64,000 nt of DNA from Poindextera sp036272595 (GTDB lineage Bacteria > Pseudomonadota > Alphaproteobacteria > Caulobacterales > Caulobacteraceae), in contig DATAYM010000024.1 in assembly GCA_036272595.1 (NCBI GenBank), forward strand, positions 69,154 to 133,153. The letters are read 5' to 3'. Made by a program: the position numbers and the translations under genes. Positions 45,905-53,937 of this stretch are shown piece after piece (the first letter of the stretch is position 1; the number at the start of each line of letters is the position of its first letter). The notes under the pieces were generated by a model. It did no database searches. It had not been told where the DNA came from and saw nothing but the letters and a program-made list of their open reading frames with translations.

Positions 45905-45950
45905 AGACCGGGCTCTCGCGGGCCGCGCCGAAATGTTCTAGCAGGGCGGC

Positions 45951-47099
45951 ATGATCGTCTTCTGGGTCGCCGCGGCCCTGCTTTCCGTCGCCGCGGCCGT
46001 TCTCATCGTCCTGCGCGCCGCCCGCGCGGCCGAGCATCGCCAGGCCGAGGACCCCTCGCTCGTGGTCTATCGCCGCCAGCTCGGCGAGATCGACGATCTC
46101 GCCGACCGCGGCCTGCTGCCTGAAGCCGAGCGGCGCTCCGCCCGCACCGAGGCGGCGCGGCGGCTGCTGGCAGCGGCCGACGCCCAGGACCACGCTCAGG
46201 CCGCGCCGGACGCTCGGGCCGCGCTCGACGCCCGGGCCGCGACCGACGCCCGGGCCGCGCCCGGGGAGGGCGGCCGCGCCCGCGGGCTGGTGATCGCGCT
46301 GGCCGCCGCCGCGCCGCTGGTCGCGCTCGGCATCTACCTGTTCGTCGGCTCGCCGCAGACGCCGGACCAGCCGTTCGCCCGACGGCTGAAGGCCTGGAGC
46401 GCCGACCCCAGCAGCCTGGGTCCCGAACAGATGGCGGCGGTCCTGACCGAGATCGCGGCCAAGCATCCGGACGATGCGGTCCCGCTGGTCTATCTGTCCC
46501 ACGCCGACGTCGCCGCCGGCGACCTGACCGGCGCCGAACAGGCGATCCGCAAGGCGCTGTCCATCGATCCGAAGCGCGGCGAGCTCTGGGGCCTGCTGGG
46601 CGAAATCCTGACCGACAAGGCCGGCCAGGACGGGACGCCGGAGGCGATGGACGCCTTCCACCGCGCCATCGCGCTCGATCCGAGCCTGGCCGGGCCGCGC
46701 TACTATCTGGCCCGCGCCCAGATCGCCGGCGGCGACGTGAAGGACGGCCTGGCGGCCTGGCGGGCGCTCGGCGCCTCGCTGCCGGCCGCCGATCCGAGGC
46801 GGCCCGGCCTGCTCGCCGAGATCGCCGCGGTCGAAAAGACCGGCGCCCTCGCGACCGCCCAGGCCGGCCAGCCGGCGGTCGACCCGCGGGCGATGATCCG
46901 CGCCATGGTGGCCCGCCAGGCCGCGCAGCTCGAGGCCCAGCCGGACGATCCGCAAGGCTGGGGCCGGCTGATCCGCTCCTACGGCGTGCTCGGCGACGAG
47001 CCCCGGCGGCAGGCGGCGCTGGCCCGCGCCCAGGCCCTGTTCAAGAACCGCCCTGACGCCTGGAAGGCGGTTGAAAACGCCGAGGCCAACGCGCAATGA
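45951..47099 (+). CDS. ccmI: Cytochrome c maturation protein CcmI
   Basis: A chaperone for apocytochrome c in the ligation step. The 382-residue product has an N-terminal TM (VFWVAAALLSVAAAVLIVLRA), a cytoplasmic loop with VVYRRQLGEIDDLADRGLL, a second TM near 115 (VIALAAAAPLVALGIYLFVG), and a periplasmic TPR domain (AIRKALSIDPKRGELWGLLGE). The loop includes three 18-bp DNA repeats coding DARAA. It is first of the ccmI-ccmE-ccmF-ccmH run, as in other alphaproteobacteria. ccmG and ccmABCD are not in this window. Confidence 0.92.
   Translation: MIVFWVAAALLSVAAAVLIVLRAARAAEHRQAEDPSLVVYRRQLGEIDDLADRGLLPEAERRSARTEAARRLLAAADAQDHAQAAPDARAALDARAATDARAAPGEGGRARGLVIALAAAAPLVALGIYLFVGSPQTPDQPFARRLKAWSADPSSLGPEQMAAVLTEIAAKHPDDAVPLVYLSHADVAAGDLTGAEQAIRKALSIDPKRGELWGLLGEILTDKAGQDGTPEAMDAFHRAIALDPSLAGPRYYLARAQIAGGDVKDGLAAWRALGASLPAADPRRPGLLAEIAAVEKTGALATAQAGQPAVDPRAMIRAMVARQAAQLEAQPDDPQGWGRLIRSYGVLGDEPRRQAALARAQALFKNRPDAWKAVENAEANAQ
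46209..46262. repeat. Three 18-bp tandem repeats in ccmI
   Basis: Three consecutive units (GACGCTCGGGCCGCGCTC and two close variants) code DARAAL, DARAAT and DARAAP in the loop between the two membrane helices. Frame-preserving, so copy number could vary between strains. Confidence 0.85.
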
Positions 47100-47175
47100 G
47101 CCGGCGATCTGAACTCAAACCATTTTTGTGGCAAAATCGCCTGGTCCAAGCGCCGGACATGAGACCGTCCCAGCC

Positions 47176-47652
47176 ATGAGCCTCCTGCCCAGATCCCGAA
47201 AGGCGCGCCGCCGGCTGGCGGCGGTGGCGATCGCCGCGCCGATCCTGGCGGCCTCGGCGGCGCTGGCCTTCTATGCGCTGGGGGATTCCGTCTCCTTCTT
47301 CTATTCGCCGTCCCAGGCCAGGGCCGCCGGCGTGCCGGCCGGCCGCACCATCGAGCTCGGCGGGCTGGTGGCCGCCGGCTCCCTGCGCAAGACCGCGGAC
47401 GGCGGTATCGCCTTCGTGGTCGCCGACCACCGCGACCAGGATCCGGTGGCCTACAAGGGCGAGCTGCCGGACCTGTTCCGCGAGGGCCAGGGGGTGGTGG
47501 CCAAGGGATCGTTCCGCCCGGACGGGGTCTTCGAGGCCAGCGAGATCCTCGCCAAGCACGACGAGAAGTACATGCCGCGCGAGCTGGTCAAGGCGCTGAA
47601 GGCGTCGGGCGAGTGGCGCGGCCAGCGCCAGACCGCCGCGATGGCGCAATGA
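47176..47652 (+). CDS. ccmE: Cytochrome c-type biogenesis heme chaperone CcmE
   Basis: A periplasmic, membrane-anchored heme carrier of 158 residues. It has a basic start then one TM (LAAVAIAAPILAASAALAFYAL), VSFFYSPSQ, the OB-fold core IELGGLVAAGS, and the heme-attachment segment ILAKHDEKYMP with the covalently binding His128. I used ATG 47176, since the frame opens earlier at GTG-like codons but MSLLPRSRKARRR is the family start. The stop overlaps the ccmF start (ATGA). Confidence 0.95.
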   Translation: MSLLPRSRKARRRLAAVAIAAPILAASAALAFYALGDSVSFFYSPSQARAAGVPAGRTIELGGLVAAGSLRKTADGGIAFVVADHRDQDPVAYKGELPDLFREGQGVVAKGSFRPDGVFEASEILAKHDEKYMPRELVKALKASGEWRGQRQTAAMAQ

Positions 47653-49655
47653 CCGCTGAGTTCGGCTCCTTCGCCCTGGTGCTGGCCTTCGCCCTGTCGC
47701 TGGCCCAGGCCGGGCTGTCGGCCGGCGGCCGCTGGCGCGGCTCGGCGGCGCTGTCCGGCGCCGGCGAAGGCGCGGCGGCCGGCGCCTTCCTCTGCACGGC
47801 GGTCGCCTTCTTCTGCCTGATGTATGCCTTCGTGACCTCGGACTTCTCGGTCGCCAACGTGGCGCAGAACTCCCACACGGCCAAGCCGCTGTTCTACAAG
47901 ATCACCGGGGTCTGGGGCAGTCACGAGGGCTCGATGCTGCTCTGGTGCCTGGCGCTGACCGGCTACGGCGCGGCGATGGCGCTCGCCGGCGGCGGCCTGC
48001 CGGCGCGGCTGAAGTCCAGCGCGGTCGCCGTGCAGGGCGGCCTCGGCGTGCTCTTCCTCGGCTATACGGTGTTCGCCTCCAACCCCCTGATGCGGCTGGC
48101 CGATCCACCGGTGGAAGGCCGCTCGCTCAATCCGCTGCTGCAGGACCCCTACCTCGCCATCCACCCGCCTTTCCTCTATGCCGGCTATGTCGGCATGTCG
48201 GTGGTGTTTTCCCTGGCCCTGGCCGCCCTGATCGAGGGCCGGGTCGACGCCGCCTGGGCGCGCTGGGTGCGGCCCTGGGCGCTGGCCGCCTGGAGCCTGC
48301 TGACCATCGGCATCATGCTGGGCTCCTTCTGGTCCTACTATGTGCTGGGCTGGGGCGGCTGGTGGGCGTGGGACCCGGTGGAGAACGCCAGCTTCATGCC
48401 CTGGCTGGCGGCGACCGCCCTGCTGCACTCGGCGACGGTGACCGAAAAGCGCGGCGCCCTGGCCGGCTGGACGGTGTTCCTCGGCCTGGTCGCCTTCACC
48501 TTCTCCATGCTGGGCGCCTTCCTGGTCCGCTCCGGCGTGCTGACCTCGGTGCATGCCTTCGCCATCGATCCGGCGCGCGGGATCCTGCTGCTGATCATCC
48601 TCGGCGTGGCGGCGGGGGCGGGGTTCGCGGTGTTCGCCTGGCGCGCGCCCAGCCTGGCGCCCGGCGGCCTCTTCGCGCCGATCAGCCGCGAGGGGGCGCT
48701 GGTGCTGAACAACCTGTTCATCGCCGCGGCGACGGCGGCGGTGCTGTTCGGCACGCTCTTCCCGCTGATCCGCCAGGCGCTCAGCGGCGACGCGGTCTCG
48801 GTCGGCGCGCCCTATTTCAACCGCACCTTCGCGCCGATCATGGCCGCGGTGCTGGTCATCCTGCCGATCGCGCCGCTGATGCCGTGGAAGCGGGCCGACC
48901 TGAAGGGCGCCGTGCAGCGGCTCGGCGTCGCCGCGGGCCTCGCCCTCGCGACCGCCGGGCTCTCCTTCGTCCTTGCGCGGCCGGGTCAGGCGGTGACGGC
49001 GGCCGGCCTTGCCCTCGGGGTCTGGGTGATCGCCGGAACCGCGACCGAACTGGTCCAGCGCGCCCGCGGCGGCGGCGCGGGGGCCGGCGAGATCTGGCGG
49101 CGGCTGCGCAGTCTGCCGCGCGGCGCCTGGGGGATGAGTCTCGCCCATCTCGGGCTGGGCCTGTTCATCCTGGGCGCGGCCATGGAGACCAGCGGCCGCG
49201 TCGAAGCGGCCAAGGTGCTGGGTCTCGGCGACAGCATGACCGTCGCCGGCTACCGGATGAGCCTGGACAAGGTCGGCGACGTCGACGGCGCCAACTACAC
49301 CGCCCAGCGGGCGAGCCTGGCGGTCGTCCGCAATGGCGCGCCGGTCTGCCAAGCCGCGCCGGAGCGGCGCTTCTACCCGGCCAGCCAGCAGACCACCTCG
49401 CGGGTGACCATCTGCGTCCAGGGCCTCAGCGACCTCTATGTGGTGCTCGGCGAGCCGCGCGCGGGCGGCGCCGGCCAGCCGGCCTGGCTGATCCGCGCCT
49501 ATTGGAACCCCTGGGTGCGGCTGATCTTCCTCGGGCCGCTGGTGATGGCCGTCGGCGGCGGCGTCTCGCTGTCCGACCGCCGCCTGCGCTTCGGCGTTCC
49601 GCGCCGGGCCGCGGCGGCGCCGACGCCGGCGGCGGTTCCGGAGCCGGCGGAATGA
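47649..49655 (+). CDS. ccmF: Cytochrome c heme lyase subunit CcmF
   Basis: An integral membrane component of heme ligation, 668 residues with about 14 TM helices. The WWD signature is GWGGWWAWDPVENASFMPWL near residue 235. Other conserved segments are KITGVWGSHEGSMLLW near 85 and NNLFIAAATAAVLFGTLFPL. Conserved His residues in HSATVTEKRG are heme-linked in the family. The ATG at 47649 overlaps the ccmE stop, and the stop overlaps ccmH, so the three are translationally coupled. Confidence 0.96.
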   Translation: MTAEFGSFALVLAFALSLAQAGLSAGGRWRGSAALSGAGEGAAAGAFLCTAVAFFCLMYAFVTSDFSVANVAQNSHTAKPLFYKITGVWGSHEGSMLLWCLALTGYGAAMALAGGGLPARLKSSAVAVQGGLGVLFLGYTVFASNPLMRLADPPVEGRSLNPLLQDPYLAIHPPFLYAGYVGMSVVFSLALAALIEGRVDAAWARWVRPWALAAWSLLTIGIMLGSFWSYYVLGWGGWWAWDPVENASFMPWLAATALLHSATVTEKRGALAGWTVFLGLVAFTFSMLGAFLVRSGVLTSVHAFAIDPARGILLLIILGVAAGAGFAVFAWRAPSLAPGGLFAPISREGALVLNNLFIAAATAAVLFGTLFPLIRQALSGDAVSVGAPYFNRTFAPIMAAVLVILPIAPLMPWKRADLKGAVQRLGVAAGLALATAGLSFVLARPGQAVTAAGLALGVWVIAGTATELVQRARGGGAGAGEIWRRLRSLPRGAWGMSLAHLGLGLFILGAAMETSGRVEAAKVLGLGDSMTVAGYRMSLDKVGDVDGANYTAQRASLAVVRNGAPVCQAAPERRFYPASQQTTSRVTICVQGLSDLYVVLGEPRAGGAGQPAWLIRAYWNPWVRLIFLGPLVMAVGGGVSLSDRRLRFGVPRRAAAAPTPAAVPEPAE

Positions 49656-50101
49656 GCCCGCGGCGCTGGCTGGCCATCGCGGGTGCGGTATTCTGTCTCG
49701 CGGGCGCCGCGGCCGATCCGGCGGACCAGCTGAAGAACCCCGCCCAGGAGGCGCACGCGCGGATGCTGTTCCGCGAAATCCGCTGCGTGGTCTGCCAGAG
49801 CGAATCCATCGACGAGTCCGACGCCGACCTCGCCCGCGACCTGCGCCAGCTGGTGCGCCAGCGGGTGGCGGCCGGGGCCAGCGACGCCGACATCAAGGCC
49901 TATCTGGTCAGCCGCTACGGCGAGTTCGTCCTGCTGCAGCCCCGCTTTTCGCCGGGCAACGCCGCGCTGTGGCTGGCGCCCTTCCTGGTGGTGGTTCTCG
50001 GCGCCGGCGTGGTGCTGGCGCGCCGCCGCCCCGCCGCCCCGGAAACCGACGAGCTGAGCGAGCCGGAGAAGGCGCGCCTGGCGGCGCTGACCGACAATTG
50101 A
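49652..50101 (+). CDS. ccmH: Cytochrome c-type biogenesis protein CcmH
   Basis: A thiol-reducing protein that prepares apocytochrome c, 149 residues. It has a signal peptide (WLAIAGAVFCLAGAAA), the CxxC motif LFREIRCVVCQSESI (Cys45 and Cys48), DLRQLVRQRVAAGASDADIKAYLVSRYGE and a C-terminal TM (LWLAPFLVVVLGAGVVLARR). The length matches the short CcmH of alphaproteobacteria, with CcmI separate. Confidence 0.95.
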   Translation: MSPRRWLAIAGAVFCLAGAAADPADQLKNPAQEAHARMLFREIRCVVCQSESIDESDADLARDLRQLVRQRVAAGASDADIKAYLVSRYGEFVLLQPRFSPGNAALWLAPFLVVVLGAGVVLARRRPAAPETDELSEPEKARLAALTDN

Positions 50102-50260
50102 GCCGGCGGCCACGGTTGCGCCACAGTTGCGTCCCCGAAATCGCCTATGATGGGCTGAAAGACGTGCCGAACCATTGGCGCCATTGCGTCTCGCGCCTAG
50201 TTTTATAGCGACGCATCGCGCCCTTACCCGCATGGCCCGAAGACAAGGATCGTTTCGACT

Positions 50261-51817
50261 ATGGCCTCTCTGAAATCCGCCCTCATCATCGGCGTCTCCG
50301 TTGCGGGCGTCGCCGCGGCCGCGCTCGCCGGCGGCGGCGTGCGCTGGACGCCCGGCTCGATGGGCGTGACCCGATTGCCGACGACCCCGATCTCCACGGC
50401 CACCATCTTCTCGCCGCCGCCCGGCGCGCCGCTGTCCTTCGCCGACATCTTCGAAAAGGTCGCGCCGGCGGTGGTCTCGATCGAGGTGACCACCCACCTG
50501 ACTGCCAGCGAACTGCAGGGCATCCCCGGCTTCGCCATCCCCAATATCGAGCCGAAGGGCGGCGGCGGGGACGACGGCGACGGCGATGGAGACGACAGCG
50601 GCGGCGGCAAGCCGACCTCGCCCAAGGCCGAATCCCAGGGCTCCGGCTTCTTCATCTCGCCGGACGGCTATGTGGTCACCAACAACCACGTGGTCGAGAA
50701 CGCCGAGGACATCAAGGTGACGCTGAAGGACGGCCGCATCCTGCCGGCCAAGGTCATCGGCCACGACGACGCGACCGACCTGGCGGTGATCAAGGTCGAA
50801 GGCAACGATTTCCCCTATGTCGACTTCGAGAACTCCGCCAAGCCGCGCGTCGGCGACTGGGTGATCGCCATCGGCAATCCCTACGGCCTCGGCAATACGG
50901 CCACCGCCGGCATCGTCTCGGCCTATGGCCGCGACATCGGCGACAGCTTCGTCGACTTCATCCAGATCGACGCGCCGATCAACCGCGGCAACTCCGGCGG
51001 CCCGACCTTCGACATCTACGGCCGGGTGATCGGGGTCAATTCGCAGATCTTCACCCCCTCGGGCGGCTCGATCGGCATCGGCTTCGCCATCCCCTCGGAC
51101 GTGGCCGACAACATCACCAAGCAGTTGATCGCCGGCGGCAAGATCACCCGCGGCTACATGGGCGCGAACATCCAGAACGTGACCCCGGACGTGGCCGCCA
51201 GCCTCGGCATGGGCTCGCGCAAGGGCGCGCTGGTGGCCGACCTGGTGCCCGGCGGGCCGGCGGACCGGGCCGGCGTCAAGCCTGGCGACGTGGTGGTGGC
51301 GCTGGACGGCCACGGCGTCGATTCCAACACCGAACTGACCCGCATGGTCGCCCAGTCGCACAATGGCGACACCCTGCACCTGACGGTGCTGCGCGACGGC
51401 AAGTCCCGCGAGATCGACGTCCGCTCCGGCACCCGGCCGTCGGAGCAGCAGCTGGCGGCCAACCAGACCGGCGGCGACAACGGCCAGTTGATCGCGCCGG
51501 ACGCGCCGGCGGTCCAGCATCCCCACGTGCTCGGCCTGACCCTGGGCTCGGTGGACGAGGGCGCGCGGCACAAGTTCGCCCTGCCGTCCGACCAGGCCGG
51601 CGCGGTGGTGCTGGGGGTGAAGGACTCCTCCGACGCCGGCGACAAGGGGCTGAAGGCCGGCGACCTGATCGTGCGCGCCGGCGAGACCAGCGTCGCCGCG
51701 CCGCGCGACGTGCAGACCGCCGTCGAGACCGCCAGAAAAGAGGGCCGGCCCAGCATCCTGCTCGGCATCCGCCGCGACGGTCACAATTACTTCGTGCCGA
51801 TCAAGATCGAGGGATAG
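50261..51817 (+). CDS. degP: DegP/HtrA-type periplasmic serine protease
   Basis: A Do-family protease and chaperone of 518 residues. The N-terminal membrane anchor or signal (ALIIGVSVAGVAAAALAG) is followed by an acidic Gly/Asp-rich loop (GDDGDGDGDDSG). The trypsin-like domain has NNHVVE (His143), DDATDLAVIKV (Asp173) and RGNSGGP (Ser245). Two PDZ domains follow, the first with YMGANIQNVTPDVAASLG, GGPADRAGVKPGDVVVALDG. The second is LKAGDLIVRAGET. A response regulator and sensor kinase follow after 21 bases, so it is likely part of an envelope-stress unit. Confidence 0.94.
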   Translation: MASLKSALIIGVSVAGVAAAALAGGGVRWTPGSMGVTRLPTTPISTATIFSPPPGAPLSFADIFEKVAPAVVSIEVTTHLTASELQGIPGFAIPNIEPKGGGGDDGDGDGDDSGGGKPTSPKAESQGSGFFISPDGYVVTNNHVVENAEDIKVTLKDGRILPAKVIGHDDATDLAVIKVEGNDFPYVDFENSAKPRVGDWVIAIGNPYGLGNTATAGIVSAYGRDIGDSFVDFIQIDAPINRGNSGGPTFDIYGRVIGVNSQIFTPSGGSIGIGFAIPSDVADNITKQLIAGGKITRGYMGANIQNVTPDVAASLGMGSRKGALVADLVPGGPADRAGVKPGDVVVALDGHGVDSNTELTRMVAQSHNGDTLHLTVLRDGKSREIDVRSGTRPSEQQLAANQTGGDNGQLIAPDAPAVQHPHVLGLTLGSVDEGARHKFALPSDQAGAVVLGVKDSSDAGDKGLKAGDLIVRAGETSVAAPRDVQTAVETARKEGRPSILLGIRRDGHNYFVPIKIEG

Positions 51818-51838
51818 GAGCGCCTTTCCGGGGGGACG

Positions 51839-52510
51839 ATGCGGATTCTGATCATCGAGGACGACGCCGAGGCCGGCGCGGCCATGGTGCGCGGTCTGGC
51901 CGAGGCCGGCCACGAGACCGTGCACGCGGCCGACGGCGCGCTGGGGCTGGACGCCGCGCGGCTGGGCGGCTTCGACGTCATGGTGGTCGATCGCATGATG
52001 CCGAACATGGACGGCCTGACCGCGGTCGAGACCATGCGGCGCGAGGGCGACCAGACGCCGGTGCTGTTCCTGTCGGCGCTCGGCGAGATCGAGGACCGGG
52101 TGACGGGCCTGAAAGCCGGCGGCGACGACTACCTGGTCAAGCCCTACGCCTTCGCCGAACTGATCGCCCGGGTCGAGGCCCTGTCGCGGCGGCGCGAGAC
52201 CGGCGCGGTGGCCACCACCCTGCGCGTCGGCGAGCTGGAGATGGACCTGATCGGCCGCTCGGTGCACCGCGAGGGCAAGGCCATCGACCTGCAGCCGCGC
52301 GAGTTCCAGCTGCTCGAATTCATGATGCGCCACGCCGGGCAGTCGGTGACCCGGACCATGCTCCTGGAAAAGGTCTGGAACTATCACTTCGACCCGCAGA
52401 CCAATGTCATCGACGTGCACGTCTCGCGGCTGCGCGCCAAGCTGGACAAGGGCTTCAACCGCCCGATGCTGACCACGGTGCGCGGCGCGGGCTATCGGCT
52501 CGACGGCTAG
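51839..52510 (+). CDS. OmpR-family response regulator
   Basis: A DNA-binding regulator of 223 residues. The receiver domain has IEDDAEAG, Asp51 in VVDRMMPNMDG, VLFLSALGE and DDYLVKPYAFAEL. A winged-helix output domain follows (IDLQPREFQLLEFMMRHAGQ, TNVIDVHVSRLRAKLDKGF, TVRGAGYRL). It is 21 bases downstream of degP and followed nine bases later by its sensor kinase, so it probably controls degP or other envelope genes, similar in layout to CpxRA-type systems. Confidence 0.94.
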   Translation: MRILIIEDDAEAGAAMVRGLAEAGHETVHAADGALGLDAARLGGFDVMVVDRMMPNMDGLTAVETMRREGDQTPVLFLSALGEIEDRVTGLKAGGDDYLVKPYAFAELIARVEALSRRRETGAVATTLRVGELEMDLIGRSVHREGKAIDLQPREFQLLEFMMRHAGQSVTRTMLLEKVWNYHFDPQTNVIDVHVSRLRAKLDKGFNRPMLTTVRGAGYRLDG

Positions 52511-52519
52511 GCCCGGGCC

Positions 52520-53929
52520 ATGGGCCTGCCTCAGCTTTTCCGCACCACGCCGTTCCGGCTGACGCTGCTCTTCCTGGCCCTATTCGCGGCCTCGGCGGCG
52601 GCCTTCCTGGCCTATATCTACCTGACCACCGCCGGCGAGGTGACGCGGCTGGCCGACCGCGGCGTCATCATGGAGACCCGCGGGCTGGAGGCCATCTACC
52701 AGGCCGGCGGCGATGCGGCGCTGCTGCGCCGGTTCGCCGAATCCGTCGCCAACGACCGTCCCTTCCTCTATCTCCTGACCGACTCCGCCGGCCATCGGCT
52801 GGGCGGCTCGCTGGCCGCCGCGCCGGTCAGCGACGGGGCCGGTCCGGGGCCGGTCTGGATGCATTTCATGCGCAGCTCGCGCAACCCGCCGGACGACGCC
52901 GGCCCACGGCGCTGGGCGATCGGCGAGACCACGCGGCTCAGCGGCGGCGAGACGCTGATCGTCGCCACCGACGTCACCTATGCCGAAACCTTCGTCCTGC
53001 GCATCGTGCGGGCCATGTGGGGCGCCGGCGCGCTGGTGGTGCTGCTTGGCCTGGCCGGCGGCCTTCTGGTCAGCCGCAACGTCAACCGCTCGGTGGCGCG
53101 GCTGAACACGGTGGTGGCGGCGGTGCGCGGCGGCGACCTGGGCGCGCGGGCGCCGCTGGGCGGCAGCCGCGACGAGTTCGACGAGCTGGGCGCCGGCCTG
53201 AACGACATGCTCGACCGGCTGGAGCGCTCGATCACCAGCATCCGCCACGCCGGCGACGCCATCGCCCACGACCTGCGCTCGCCCCTGACGCGGTTGCGCG
53301 CGCGGCTGGAGCTGGCCCTTCTCGATGTCGAGGCCGGCCGCGGCGATCCGAAGGCGGCGCTGGCCCAGGCGCTCGGCGACGCCGACGCCCTGCTCGCCAC
53401 CTTCGCGACGGTGCTGGCCATCGCGCGGCTCGAGGCGGCCGGCGCGACGCCGAAACAGGCCTCGTTCGACCCGAGCCAGCTGGCCGCCGACATCGCCGAG
53501 CTCTACGAGCCGGCCTGCGAGGAGCACGGCCTGGACTTCAAGGCAGAACTGGGCTCCGGCCTGAGCGTGCGCGGCGACCGCGACTTCCTGGCCCAGGCGC
53601 TGGCCAACCTCCTGGACAACGCGGTGAAATACACCCCGCGCGGCGGCGCCATCATGCTGAGGTCGCGGCGGCGCTCGTCCGGCGAGATCGAGTTCTCCAT
53701 CACCGACACCGGACCTGGGGTCTGCGACCAGGATCGCGGCCGGATCGTGCAGCGGTTCGTGCGGCTGGAAAACAGCCGCAACCAGCCGGGCGCCGGCCTT
53801 GGCCTGTCGCTGGTCGCCGCGGTGGCCAAGGCCCACGGCGGGCGGCTGGAGCTGGACGAGGGCCCCGGCAAGGTCGGCGAGTTCGGCCCCGGCCTGCGCG
53901 TGGCCCTGGTCTTGCCGAGGGCGGCTTAG
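52520..53929 (+). CDS. Sensor histidine kinase
   Basis: A membrane kinase of 469 residues and partner of the regulator upstream. TM1 is at 12-34, a periplasmic domain of about 130 residues follows, TM2 at 166-186, then HAMP. The H-box is AIAHDLRSPLTRLR (His250), the N-box LANLLDNAVKYTPR, the G1 box DTGPGV and the G2 box GAGLGLSLV. The periplasmic region has no obvious Cys or His cluster, so the signal is unknown. It is followed eight bases later by glnE. Confidence 0.94.
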   Translation: MGLPQLFRTTPFRLTLLFLALFAASAAAFLAYIYLTTAGEVTRLADRGVIMETRGLEAIYQAGGDAALLRRFAESVANDRPFLYLLTDSAGHRLGGSLAAAPVSDGAGPGPVWMHFMRSSRNPPDDAGPRRWAIGETTRLSGGETLIVATDVTYAETFVLRIVRAMWGAGALVVLLGLAGGLLVSRNVNRSVARLNTVVAAVRGGDLGARAPLGGSRDEFDELGAGLNDMLDRLERSITSIRHAGDAIAHDLRSPLTRLRARLELALLDVEAGRGDPKAALAQALGDADALLATFATVLAIARLEAAGATPKQASFDPSQLAADIAELYEPACEEHGLDFKAELGSGLSVRGDRDFLAQALANLLDNAVKYTPRGGAIMLRSRRRSSGEIEFSITDTGPGVCDQDRGRIVQRFVRLENSRNQPGAGLGLSLVAAVAKAHGGRLELDEGPGKVGEFGPGLRVALVLPRAA

Positions 53930-53937
53930 CGCGCGCC

